DNA of 35,457 nt from CAYVKM01 sp964452045. GTDB taxonomy: Bacteria; Calditrichota; Calditrichia; RBG-13-44-9. The stretch is from contig CAYVKM010000033.1 of the NCBI GenBank assembly GCA_964452045.1, forward strand, positions 1 to 35,457, in the 5' to 3' direction. Shown piece by piece: positions 17,388 to 25,584 of this stretch. Positions within the stretch are counted from its first letter, which is position 1; every line of letters begins with the position of its first letter. A program made the position numbers and the translations under genes. Under the pieces are notes generated by a model. The model was not told the origin of the DNA. It was given only the letters and a program-made list of their open reading frames with translations, and ran no database searches.

Positions 17388-18146
17388 TTAAGAATACTTT
17401 TTTTTTTCTGTTTTAACATTTTGTTCCAGTTGATCGATATATTCGTCAAATGATTTAAAAATTTTATGCCATACTCTTACATCTCGTACTTCGGTATTTG
17501 CTCTACCCAATAACCGGCTGAATCGGAGAGTGAAATTTTCCCAGCTATCAATGGGAATAAATCCGATTCGTTTAAGACTTTTTTGCATGTGCTGGTAGAG
17601 CGATTCCAGATCCTTATGGTTAGCCAGTTTGTAATTAAATTTTTTTAGATCGCCATAGGTTGCCTGAAACAGCTCATAAGCATAAATCATCACCGTTTGG
17701 GCAAGATTGAGTGAAGGATGCCGGGTATGAGCAGGTATGGTTGTTACCGCATCGCACATAGCTATTTCGGAGTTAGAGAGACCGGAAGTTTCTCTGCCGA
17801 AGACAATGGCAACTTTATGATCCAGTGTAATGGGAATTACTTTTTTACAAAATTCAGGGGGAGTAAAAAAGGGTAAGTGCGAGCTGCGCGGTCTCTGGGT
17901 GGTGGCAGCAACAAAATTCATGACTGAAATGGCTTCTTCTAAAGTGGAATAAACAATAGCTGAATCCAGGATATCTTCTGAGGCATGGGCCATCCATCGG
18001 GCTTCCGGTGTATTAAATTCTCCCGGGTTTATCAGCACCAGGTTTTTGAATCCCATTGTCTTCAAGGCCCGGGCCGCGGCCCCAATATTTCCAGGAGTTT
18101 TGGGTTCTACTAAAATAAAGTAAACATTGTTGGGTTTTATTCTCAT
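17388..18146 (-). CDS. trmJ: tRNA (cytidine/uridine-2'-O-)-methyltransferase TrmJ family
   Basis: A 252-residue SPOUT methyltransferase predicted to 2'-O-methylate position 32 of tRNAs. The three knot motifs are visible: P-K-T-P-G-N-I-G-A-A-A-R-A near residue 15, F-G-R-E-T-S-G-L near 115, and S-L-N-L-A-Q near 145. A C-terminal helical extension of about 85 residues is typical of TrmJ. It is the third gene of a minus-strand operon, 30 bases after hisS and 15 bases before mpl. Exact nucleotide specificity (32 or another site) is inferred from family membership. Confidence 0.88.
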   Translation of the reverse strand: MRIKPNNVYFILVEPKTPGNIGAAARALKTMGFKNLVLINPGEFNTPEARWMAHASEDILDSAIVYSTLEEAISVMNFVAATTQRPRSSHLPFFTPPEFCKKVIPITLDHKVAIVFGRETSGLSNSEIAMCDAVTTIPAHTRHPSLNLAQTVMIYAYELFQATYGDLKKFNYKLANHKDLESLYQHMQKSLKRIGFIPIDSWENFTLRFSRLLGRANTEVRDVRVWHKIFKSFDEYIDQLEQNVKTEKKKYS

Positions 18147-18176
18147 CCAGGAAAGGTCAAATCTATAGTTTAAAAA

Positions 18177-19502
18177 TTATTTTATGCGGAGTTGCTGACG
18201 AATTTCATTTACCATGTTCTCAAGGGGAACATTGACCTGCTGTCCGGTTCGCATATTTTTAATATTTACGGTGTTTATTTTTATTTCGTCCGGTCCTGCG
18301 ACAACTGCAATCGGAATATTTCTGTCATTTGCCAAACCAAATTGACCTCTGAGTTTTGAATCACCCGAGTAGAGATCGCAGTTAATATTTTCACGGCGGA
18401 GAAGATTGACAATTTTGATGGAATATGGCAGACAGGTCGAATCAAATACAGTAATCAAAACCTCAACCGAGGTCTTCAGATCTTCCGGAAACATTTTCAA
18501 TTCATCCATTACCGTGATGATACGCTCAAGACCAATACTGCTTCCAGTCGCAGGTTGATTCTGCCCGGAAAAAAGACCAATTAGATTATCGTACCGGCCG
18601 CCGCCGGTAATGCTGCCAATCCTGGGTTCATCGACCACCGTTTCGTAGATCGGTCCGGTATAGTAATCCAATCCCCGGGCGAGGTACAAATCGAATAAAA
18701 TTTGCTTCTCCGGGACTTCCAGCATTTTTAGATAGCTTAGCAAATCCTCCATCTCCTTTATTCCCGCCATCCCTGCTTTGTTGTTCTTCAGCAGATCTGT
18801 CAATTTACTGAGGCGTACTTTGTTCGATCCCTCTATGCCCAAAACCTGCAGAATTTTATCAGCGCCGCCGGATTTAATTCCCCGGCTAATAAGTTCTTCC
18901 CGTACCCCATTTAATCCGATTTTATCAAACTTGTCGATGGACCGGGCAACATCCGCTTCCTTCTCCAGTGTCGCCCCGGAAATTTCAGTAATGCCGCTCA
19001 GTATCTTGCGGCTGTTTATCCGGATGCTAAACCTTTTAAATTTTAACGCGATGAGCACATGATAGAGGGCGGCGATAATTTCAGCATCTGCCAGCATTGA
19101 GGAGCTGCCAATAATATCGATGTCGCACTGGTAAAATTCACGGAAGCGCCCCTTTTGCGGTTTATCTGCACGCCAGACCGGTTGAATCTGATAACGTTTA
19201 AAGGGCTTGGAAATTTCCGGGTACAGGGCAATCACCCGGGAAAGGGGAACGGTAAGATCGTATCGCAAGCCAACCTCACGTTTTCCGCGATCAATAAATC
19301 GGTAGGTTAAACGATCGCCTTCCTCTCCGTATTTACCGGACAAAGTCTCCCATAATTCCATGGCCGGAGTTTCCAGCGGATCGAACCCGAATTTTTTAAA
19401 AATATTTTTGATGATATCTATGACGTAATTGCGTTTAATCATCTGCTCGGGGAGAAAGTCGCGGGTACCCTTATACAGACGCGGCTTAATATTCTTGGAC
19501 AA
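18177..19502 (-). CDS. hisS: Histidine--tRNA ligase
   Basis: HisRS charges tRNA-His. The 441-residue class II synthetase has motif 2 around R-E-F-Y-Q-C-D-I-D-I-I-G (121-132), the histidine-specific R-G-L-D-Y-Y-T-G loop at 276-283, and a C-terminal anticodon-binding domain from about 345. The Y-D-L-T-V-P and R-E-F-Y-Q-C-D wording resembles the long HisRS type shared with archaea, eukaryotes and several bacterial phyla. The start is TTG at 19502 with GGAGA 6 bases upstream. It lies between the cytochrome-like lipoprotein and trmJ. Confidence 0.97.
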   Translation of the reverse strand: MSKNIKPRLYKGTRDFLPEQMIKRNYVIDIIKNIFKKFGFDPLETPAMELWETLSGKYGEEGDRLTYRFIDRGKREVGLRYDLTVPLSRVIALYPEISKPFKRYQIQPVWRADKPQKGRFREFYQCDIDIIGSSSMLADAEIIAALYHVLIALKFKRFSIRINSRKILSGITEISGATLEKEADVARSIDKFDKIGLNGVREELISRGIKSGGADKILQVLGIEGSNKVRLSKLTDLLKNNKAGMAGIKEMEDLLSYLKMLEVPEKQILFDLYLARGLDYYTGPIYETVVDEPRIGSITGGGRYDNLIGLFSGQNQPATGSSIGLERIITVMDELKMFPEDLKTSVEVLITVFDSTCLPYSIKIVNLLRRENINCDLYSGDSKLRGQFGLANDRNIPIAVVAGPDEIKINTVNIKNMRTGQQVNVPLENMVNEIRQQLRIK

Positions 19503-19520
19503 AAGAGTTCTCCGGAAAAT

Positions 19521-19940
19521 TTAATTATTTATTAAAGCCCCTTCATTAATCCAGGTCTTAATTGCTTTAATTTGTCCCTGTGCCAGTGGTGTTCTGTTTA
19601 ATGGCATTCGAATTCCATTATATCCTGTGCTAATGATGAGGTATAATATGCTTTGATCCGCATCAAAAGGAAAAATCACCGGACCATCGTTGCTCATAAA
19701 AGTAGGAGCTGGTGTTTCCAGATCAAGGCCTGCAGCGGGATTTGCTGTCGCATGACAGCCGCTGGAGGTACAATTATCCTCGAAAATAGGACGTATATGA
19801 CGACTAAAACTTAAGTTTGAATCCGGATAATTAAACTGATCCGGTTCAGTTGAGTTTTTACTGCAGTTACTGAGCAGCAGTATGGTCATTAATAAGGAAA
19901 AGACCAGACTGCCAAATTTTATAAAAATTGATTTTCTCAC
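19521..19940 (-). CDS. Lipoprotein with planctomycete-type cytochrome c-like domain (CX4CH)
   Basis: A 139-residue exported protein. The N-terminus is a lipoprotein signal with a lipobox ending in Cys at about residue 27 (L-S-N-C). It is followed by S-F-S-R-H-I-R-P-I-F and a C-x4-C-H site (Cys, Thr-Ser-Ser-Gly, Cys-His), then an A-G-L-D-L-x-T-P segment and a C-terminal I-K-x-W-I-x-E-G-A helix. This layout matches the PSCyt1/DUF1549-associated small cytochrome domains, which often carry CX4CH rather than CXXCH. Haem attachment is inferred. It leads the operon with hisS, an unexpected partner; the spacing is 18 bases. Confidence 0.72.
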   Translation of the reverse strand: MRKSIFIKFGSLVFSLLMTILLLSNCSKNSTEPDQFNYPDSNLSFSRHIRPIFEDNCTSSGCHATANPAAGLDLETPAPTFMSNDGPVIFPFDADQSILYLIISTGYNGIRMPLNRTPLAQGQIKAIKTWINEGALINN

Positions 19941-20063
19941 AATTTACCTCTGAATAAAACAAACATGAATATAGTACTTTGAAATTAAATTAATATAAAA
20001 TTTAGTAAAATATGTTTTATATTTAAAGCGGTTTGTCATTATTAGAAATGTTTATTTAGAGAG

Positions 20064-21584
20064 ATGGATATGGATCAAACATCCTGGCAAGATCAATTTT
20101 TAAAGATAATGGTCATTGATGACGAACCAAGTTTTCATAAACTTTTAACCGCTAAATTCCGCAATGATAAATTCGAGATTATTAGTTGCCTAAAGAGTAG
20201 CGAAGCCATCCCCAAGATTCGTGAAGCCAGTCCGCATCTGGTTTTGATGGACCTGATGATGCCGGATGAAGACGGGTTGAGTCTTACCCGGCGAATCCGT
20301 CAGCTTAATCTTGTACCATATCTTCCCATTATTGTGGTTACTGCCAAGCAGGCGGCAAAAGACGTCCGGGATGCGCTTGAGGCGGGTGCGGATGACTATA
20401 TTAAAAAGCCATTTGATTTTGAAGAATTAGAAGCCCGAATCAATAATATCGCCCGACTGAAAACGCTGCAGGATTCACTCTTATCGAAGACTTCCGAGTT
20501 GGACAGTGCCAACTCTCAAATTACCCAACTTAATCAGAGCTTGTCCGATGCAAATAAGCAATTGAAAAAGAAAGTTTATGACCTACACAATATTTTTGAA
20601 GTCAGTTGGAGAGTAATGGGACACACCGAGATTGATATGCTGGTTAGTACGGCTCTGTTGAATGTGTTGGGGATTTTTACCGCAAAGAGTGCCATGTTGT
20701 TACTGGTTGATCCGGATGATGAAGACTCCTTCAGTGTTATTCAATCCAGAGGTTTCGTGGCCAATCGATTGAAAGGATTTACCATCAAAAGGGAAGATAA
20801 ATTAGTTGAATATTTGGATATCATTAAAAGGCCATTCCTGATAAATGAAATCGACCAGGAATTTAAGGATTCTGTTCCCCTACTAAAGGATCTGGGAATC
20901 CAGGGAGTAGCCCCGCTCTATCAGGAGGGTGAGATTATGGGGATTCTCTGTTTGGGTCCCAGTGTTACCGGAAACGAGTACCCGCTGGACGCGCTCGAAA
21001 TATTGGGTATCGTGACAAACATGCTCTCGGTTGCTCTGCATAATGCTCAAAATTTTGATCAGATCAAGGCACTTTCTTATACCGATGGCATGACCGGGTT
21101 GCACAATTATCGTTTTTTTACCATGCGACTCAAAGAAGAAATCGCCCGCTCCAGACGTAATGAACTACAGATGGCTTTGCTGATCCTCGACGTAGATTTC
21201 TTCAAGAATTATAATGATACACTGGGTCATCCGGCAGGTGATGAAGTCTTGAGGCAACTGAGCAGTATTTTGAAGTCGACTATACGGGATAATGATATTG
21301 TGGCCCGTTATGGGGGGGAGGAATTTGCTATTATTTTGCCCGGCACCAGTAAAGAAGGGGCAATTATCCTGGCGGAACGTTTACGGGATAAAATTGAAAA
21401 ATTCCACTTTTCCCAGGAAGAAATTCAGCCTAATGGTAAATTAACGATCAGTATAGGAGTTGCCATATATCCCGACAATGCATTAACCTTGGAAGATTTG
21501 ATTGTTGCAGCTGACCGGGCCCTTTATTTTGCCAAGGAAAGTGGGCGCAATAAAGTCATCGTGTTTTCAGATGTTGCTATTTAA
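20064..21584 (+). CDS. Response regulator diguanylate cyclase (REC-GAF-GGDEF)
   Basis: A 506-residue soluble regulator predicted to make c-di-GMP when phosphorylated. The receiver domain (1-125) has Asp19/Asp20, the phospho-acceptor Asp63, Thr93 and Lys115. A coiled coil (about 130-172) leads to a GAF domain (about 175-325) and a GGDEF domain (335-500). The active site is canonical GGEEF at 417-421 and the product-inhibition R-x-x-D is at 408-411. ATG at 20064 is used; a second ATG at 20070 is equally placed for the GAGAG upstream. No cognate kinase is adjacent. bshA follows 15 bases later. Confidence 0.93.
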   Translation: MDMDQTSWQDQFLKIMVIDDEPSFHKLLTAKFRNDKFEIISCLKSSEAIPKIREASPHLVLMDLMMPDEDGLSLTRRIRQLNLVPYLPIIVVTAKQAAKDVRDALEAGADDYIKKPFDFEELEARINNIARLKTLQDSLLSKTSELDSANSQITQLNQSLSDANKQLKKKVYDLHNIFEVSWRVMGHTEIDMLVSTALLNVLGIFTAKSAMLLLVDPDDEDSFSVIQSRGFVANRLKGFTIKREDKLVEYLDIIKRPFLINEIDQEFKDSVPLLKDLGIQGVAPLYQEGEIMGILCLGPSVTGNEYPLDALEILGIVTNMLSVALHNAQNFDQIKALSYTDGMTGLHNYRFFTMRLKEEIARSRRNELQMALLILDVDFFKNYNDTLGHPAGDEVLRQLSSILKSTIRDNDIVARYGGEEFAIILPGTSKEGAIILAERLRDKIEKFHFSQEEIQPNGKLTISIGVAIYPDNALTLEDLIVAADRALYFAKESGRNKVIVFSDVAI

Positions 21585-21599
21585 TAAACGAAAGCTGAT

Positions 21600-22730
21600 A
21601 TGAAAATTGGAATCGTCTGTTATCCGACCTATGGAGGAAGTGGCGTTGTTGCCACGGAATTGGGAAAAAATCTCGCTAAATTGGGACATGAGGTTCATTT
21701 TATTGCTTATGCTTTGCCATATCGACTGAACGATTTCTTCGATCGGGTGTATTATCATGAAGTGAAAGTCCTGGATTATCCATTATTTGAATACCCGCCT
21801 TACTCTCTGGCTCTGGCCACTAAAATGGCTGAAATTACCCGTTATCAGAAACTTGATCTCATCCATGCACATTATGCGATTCCTCACGCTGTCTCGGGCT
21901 TTTTAGCCAAACAAATGCTGCTCGGTGACCGGGATTTAAAAGTTATTACCACTTTACACGGAACGGATATTACCCTGGTCGGCCGGGATCCGTCCTTTCT
22001 TGAGGTCACTCGTTTTGGAATCGAAAAGAGTGATTACGTTACTGCAGTCTCCAATTATCTGCGGGACAAAACCTATGAAACGTTTGAGGTAACTAAACCA
22101 ATAGAAGTGATCTATAATTTTGTGGAAGAACACCCTGCCCAACGCCAGAAATGTGATGAACTGCGCCGAAAAATTGCCCCGAAAGGGGAAAAAATAATTT
22201 CCCATCTCTCCAATTTCAGACCGGTAAAACGGGTGGTCGATATTATTGAGGTCGCTTACCGGATCCTCCAGAAGATGCCGGTTAAGGTGATGATGATTGG
22301 TGATGGACCGGAACGGTTTGCGGCGGAGGCTCGTGCCCGGGAGTTAAATATTTCAGATTCAATTACCTTCCTGGGAAAACAGGAAAATGTTTATTTGCTG
22401 CTCTCCAGTTCAGATCTGTTTTTAATGCCCAGCCGGTTGGAAAGCTTTGGTTTGGCCGCCCTGGAAGCGATGTCCTGTGGGGTGCCCTGTATTACGAGTA
22501 ACGCCGGTGGATTGCCAGAGTTGGTTAAGGATGGTATCTCCGGATTTACCGCCGATGTAGGCGATGTTGATAAAATGTCTGAACTGGGTCTCATGATTTT
22601 ACAGGATGATCCTTTCAGAAAAGAATTATCGGAAAAAACCCGCCAGTATGCTTTGGATAATTTTAATGTTTCGAAAATTATCCCTCTTTACGTAAACCTC
22701 TACGAGCGGGCACTTTCTTCGGGAAAATAA
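21600..22730 (+). CDS. bshA: N-acetyl-alpha-D-glucosaminyl L-malate synthase (BshA)
   Basis: BshA transfers GlcNAc from UDP-GlcNAc to L-malate, the first step to bacillithiol, a low-molecular-weight thiol. The 376-residue GT4 glycosyltransferase shows the BshA hallmarks: C-Y-P-T-Y-G-G-S-G-V-V near the N-terminus, H-A-H-Y-A-I-P-H-A, L-H-G-T-D-I-T-L-V-G-x-D, and I-Y-N-F-V. The C-terminal domain has the E-S-F-G-L-A-A-L-E-A-M nucleotide-sugar motif. No BshB deacetylase or BshC is in the window. It sits between a c-di-GMP regulator and a glycerophosphodiesterase, apparently in one operon. Confidence 0.93.
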   Translation: MKIGIVCYPTYGGSGVVATELGKNLAKLGHEVHFIAYALPYRLNDFFDRVYYHEVKVLDYPLFEYPPYSLALATKMAEITRYQKLDLIHAHYAIPHAVSGFLAKQMLLGDRDLKVITTLHGTDITLVGRDPSFLEVTRFGIEKSDYVTAVSNYLRDKTYETFEVTKPIEVIYNFVEEHPAQRQKCDELRRKIAPKGEKIISHLSNFRPVKRVVDIIEVAYRILQKMPVKVMMIGDGPERFAAEARARELNISDSITFLGKQENVYLLLSSSDLFLMPSRLESFGLAALEAMSCGVPCITSNAGGLPELVKDGISGFTADVGDVDKMSELGLMILQDDPFRKELSEKTRQYALDNFNVSKIIPLYVNLYERALSSGK

Positions 22731-22735
22731 TTATC

Positions 22736-23482
22736 GTGTCTTCAATCTCAAAAATATTTTCAGGTCTTCAGCTACCTCTTATTTTGGCCCACCGTGGATC
22801 TCAAAAGATAAAAGGTTATCCGGAAAATTCGATTCCAGCCTTTCAGGAAGCATTGGAATTGGGTGCTTCCGGATTTGAATTGGATATCCGGATTGCCCGT
22901 GACGATGTTTTATTCGTCATGCACGACCACAATTTAAAAAGACTTACCGGAAAGAGACTGATCCTGGAGAAAAGCGTTTCTGAGGAAATTAAGAAACTTT
23001 CTTTTCTTAGGAACAAGGATCATATTCAAATTCCTACTTTATGGGAAGTATTCCAAACTTTTGGATCGAAAATGTATTACAATATCGAAATAAAAAAGAA
23101 TTCAGCCGGATATTCTAAACTGGCAGGAAGATTAATCGATCTGATAGATGAATTTAAACTTCACCGGAAAGTTTGGCTTTCCAGTTTTGATTTTAAGTTC
23201 CTGGTTCATTGGAAAAAGTTAACCACAGACATACCCGTAGCACTGCTTTTCCAATATTGGTATGGATTGAATCAAAATCGTGCGCAGGGCGAAATCTCTG
23301 ATATCCTTCATCCTTCAGTAAAATTGATTCCCCATTTGAATAAATTCCTGGCCCTTGGTAAACCGATTTGTTTCTGGACGGTAAACGACCCGGAAGAAAC
23401 CCGGATGCTCAATAATAAAAATATCGCCGGCATCATTACTGATGATGTACCACTTATCAGACAGGTTTTGTTAAATGATTAA
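22736..23482 (+). CDS. Glycerophosphodiester phosphodiesterase
   Basis: GDPD enzymes hydrolyse glycerophosphodiesters to glycerol 3-phosphate and an alcohol. The 248-residue protein has His19-Arg20 (H-R-G), P-E-N-S at 29-32, the metal ligands Glu48 and Asp50 in E-L-D-I, and catalytic His63 in M-H-D-H. The later I-E-I-K strand and the W-T-V-N-D-P-E-E segment complete a TIM barrel. There is no signal peptide, so it is probably cytosolic. The start is GTG at 22736, 6 bases after the bshA stop; the last 8 bases overlap the next gene. Confidence 0.93.
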   Translation: MSSISKIFSGLQLPLILAHRGSQKIKGYPENSIPAFQEALELGASGFELDIRIARDDVLFVMHDHNLKRLTGKRLILEKSVSEEIKKLSFLRNKDHIQIPTLWEVFQTFGSKMYYNIEIKKNSAGYSKLAGRLIDLIDEFKLHRKVWLSSFDFKFLVHWKKLTTDIPVALLFQYWYGLNQNRAQGEISDILHPSVKLIPHLNKFLALGKPICFWTVNDPEETRMLNNKNIAGIITDDVPLIRQVLLND

Positions 23483-24164
23483 GTTGGTTCGATATCACTT
23501 CTTAACCCTGATCTTTGGAAATTTTTTCAGTTTGTTTGCCATCCCGGTAGATATCACATTGAATGCCGACAATTCAATGAATATTGTAATCCAGGCCGAG
23601 AATAATAGTTCTGAATCATTTTTTAATGAACTCCGCGCAACTCTTTCCGAAGCGTTCTCTGAGCGGGGAGACCAACTGCAAATTGGAGAGGTTGTGGATC
23701 AGAAAATACCTGCCCTGCATATCAGAATCACAAATATCCACCTAATACAAAATTCCCTGAATTTTATCGATTATCATCGGGCGAAATCTTTTTTCAAAGA
23801 AAAATACTATTTTAAGATGTTACTCAACGCCAGGATGTTCGATTCAAAATTATTCTCGTCATTAAAAAATAATCAGGCCTTTACCGCTAATTTTAATCAG
23901 TTTTTTGGCCCCGATCCCGTTTTTATGTTTCAGATAGAATTTCCCGGGAGATGCATCTCATCCAACATGAAGCAAGAAAATAATCATTTCTTTTTTAATG
24001 CTGATTATCAGACCATTATTTCCCGAGGCATGTTGATCACCTTCGAATCCGCCCGTTTTATCCCCTCAGTTTCAATTACCATGATTACCCTACTATTTCT
24101 CTTGATCTTTATTCTGGGAAGATATATTTTTAGTATGAAATTTTTCAGACGCAGTCGATCTTAA
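23475..24164 (+). CDS. Membrane-anchored protein, possibly DUF3153/LppM-like
   Basis: A 229-residue protein with an N-terminal signal or anchor (about 8-24), an extracytoplasmic beta-rich domain, and one C-terminal membrane helix (about 198-218) followed by a basic Arg/Lys tail, so it is probably tethered with its domain outside. The run F-P-G-R-C-I-S-S-N, a hydrophobic strand, then a short loop before the helix recalls the DUF3153 (LppM) family; this resemblance is weak. It overlaps the glycerophosphodiesterase by 8 bases (ATGATTAA), implying translational coupling and perhaps a shared envelope role. Confidence 0.6.
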   Translation: MIKLVRYHFLTLIFGNFFSLFAIPVDITLNADNSMNIVIQAENNSSESFFNELRATLSEAFSERGDQLQIGEVVDQKIPALHIRITNIHLIQNSLNFIDYHRAKSFFKEKYYFKMLLNARMFDSKLFSSLKNNQAFTANFNQFFGPDPVFMFQIEFPGRCISSNMKQENNHFFFNADYQTIISRGMLITFESARFIPSVSITMITLLFLLIFILGRYIFSMKFFRRSRS

Positions 24165-24193
24165 AGCTTGACCGGAAAAAATTCAATTTTAGA

Positions 24194-24220
24194 TTGACAT
24201 ATTATTAGTTCAATTATCTT
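24194..24220 (+). promoter_or_regulatory. Possible promoter of the formiminotransferase-like gene
   Basis: A perfect TTGACA at 24194-24199 is followed by TATCTT (24215-24220) after 15 bases, or TAAAAT (24221-24226) after 21. Neither spacing is ideal, so only the -35-like box is convincing. It lies about 45 bases before the start codon at 24264. Confidence 0.35.
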
Positions 24221-24263
24221 TAAAATGTATAGAGGGAGAATCCATTAAACCAGAGGTCTTGAT

Positions 24264-25241
24264 ATGCAGCTAATATTCGTTACTTTCAAAACCACATTTG
24301 CCAAAAATATAACCGATGCTCTGGTTAAAACTATTGAGGTTTATCCCGGTCTTGAACTGTTTGATTTCCGGGCTAGAGAGGACAAAAATTATTCCCTGAT
24401 TAAATTTGCCGGAGAGATAAATAATTTTAGGAAAATGTTTAAAGAAAATACTGTCACCACCCCAGTTCTTGATCAGACAAAAAAAACCAATGCTTCGACA
24501 GGGATTGCCGAAATCCTTACCGATATCACTTTTTCTCCAATTTCCGGAATCTCTTTAAGTGAATTAGAAAAAGTTCTGAAAAATATTGTCAAAGAGTTGT
24601 CGGAGATTTTTCCTCGTTCAATATATTTGTGGAGGTTGGATGATTCGGATGATCACCCGGAAGCTTATGAAAGTTCGCGTAAATCCCCAAGGAAAAATTC
24701 ACAGCACAATCCGCCTGATGGTGTAAATATCCGGATTCAAAAATTCCATCTGAATATCTCATTTTTATTAAGTACGGATAATCTGGAAACTGTACAGAAT
24801 ATATCCGACAGAATTGGTTCTCAAGGCCCGGTGTTGTTCAATCGCCAAGGCAAGCAAATAAAAAATTCTTCCGGTGAGTTATTACGGGGAGAAGGCATAT
24901 TTAAAAGCGTTGATACCATGGTACTTCCTACTAATATCGGAAAAACCACTCAGTTGGTTTGCAAAATAAAAGATTATGAAAACCCAAATTTACTTCAGCT
25001 TTGGGATAATTTACAGGAAATATGTTATGAAGAAATTGTTGAAATCGTAGGAAGTTCGTTGTTGGGCTGTATTCCTCTGTATGCCGTCAGGATCTGCTGG
25101 GATAGCTTACCTGCATCCGAACGGAAAAAATACGATTCTGTACGGGCATATCTGCCCAGATTAATCGATATATTGGGTTTGAATAAAATTGGAGAATTTG
25201 TCCCGGAATATCAAATTATTGACTATCATTTTCCTGCCTAA
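24264..25241 (+). CDS. Divergent formiminotransferase-like protein lacking the catalytic histidine motif
   Basis: A 325-residue soluble protein whose landmarks align in order with the two-domain formiminotransferase part of FTCD. The first ~50 residues resemble the opening domain. T-G-I-A-E-I-L-T-D-I-T-F-S-P-I (79-93) stands where G-A-x-D-V-x-P-F-x-P occurs, followed by a helix and the I-Y-L-W strand (120-123). N-I-S-F-L-L (164-169) stands at Y-N-V-N-L, and I-V-G-S-S-L-L-G-C-I-P (261-271) at V-x-G-S-E-L-V-G-L-x-P. The usual His-Pro-Arg before the G-A-x-D block is replaced by Asn/Ala/Ser residues (75-78), so transferase activity is doubtful. A cyclodeaminase-family gene follows 343 bases later, which supports the assignment. 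AGAGG precedes the ATG by 7 bases. Confidence 0.6.
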   Translation: MQLIFVTFKTTFAKNITDALVKTIEVYPGLELFDFRAREDKNYSLIKFAGEINNFRKMFKENTVTTPVLDQTKKTNASTGIAEILTDITFSPISGISLSELEKVLKNIVKELSEIFPRSIYLWRLDDSDDHPEAYESSRKSPRKNSQHNPPDGVNIRIQKFHLNISFLLSTDNLETVQNISDRIGSQGPVLFNRQGKQIKNSSGELLRGEGIFKSVDTMVLPTNIGKTTQLVCKIKDYENPNLLQLWDNLQEICYEEIVEIVGSSLLGCIPLYAVRICWDSLPASERKKYDSVRAYLPRLIDILGLNKIGEFVPEYQIIDYHFPA

Positions 25242-25584
25242 TTTATTTTTTGTTAATCTTTTTTTGCATTTGAATAGTAAAATTTATGATGGTTTTTGTC
25301 GAGTGATTTGAATTTTTGGTAATTGAATCATATATTAAAGGGTCGCCTGATTCAAATTTCATCAAAATTAAGAATTTTAATCGTATTTTATCGAACTAAA
25401 ATATTCGTTGCACAGCATTAACTTAAGTAAATTAAAACAGAGCATCAAATAAGCATCACCTAATTTATCAGGATTTGTTTAATTATTTTTAAATATAGTG
25501 AGCACTCGCTATATTTATATTAATTTTGCCCCGGATGTGGATCCTCATAACAGATCCAAATTTTTGAACAAAAAGGAGTTTACC
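25242..25584. other. Long AT-rich intergenic region upstream of the cyclodeaminase gene
   Basis: About 340 bases without a credible gene. T-rich runs follow the preceding stop but have no paired stem. The only clear structure is the palindrome at 25491-25516. An AAGGAG ribosome binding site (25573-25578) lies 6 bases before the downstream ATG. Confidence 0.6.
25491..25516. promoter_or_regulatory. 26-bp near-perfect palindrome, candidate operator
   Basis: Two 12-base arms (25491-25502 and 25505-25516) are complementary at 11 of 12 positions around a central CA. A two-base centre is too short for an RNA hairpin loop, and there is no T run, so a dimeric repressor site is more likely than a terminator. 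The core GAG-CA-CTC flanked by TATA-rich arms resembles TetR-type operators. It is 68 bases upstream of the cyclodeaminase-family start codon. Confidence 0.55.

Noticed and set aside
25498..25584. Upstream extension of the cyclodeaminase gene from a GTG
   Set aside because: The GTG lies inside the palindrome and the added residues are not found in the family, whereas ATG 25585 has an ideal AAGGAG.
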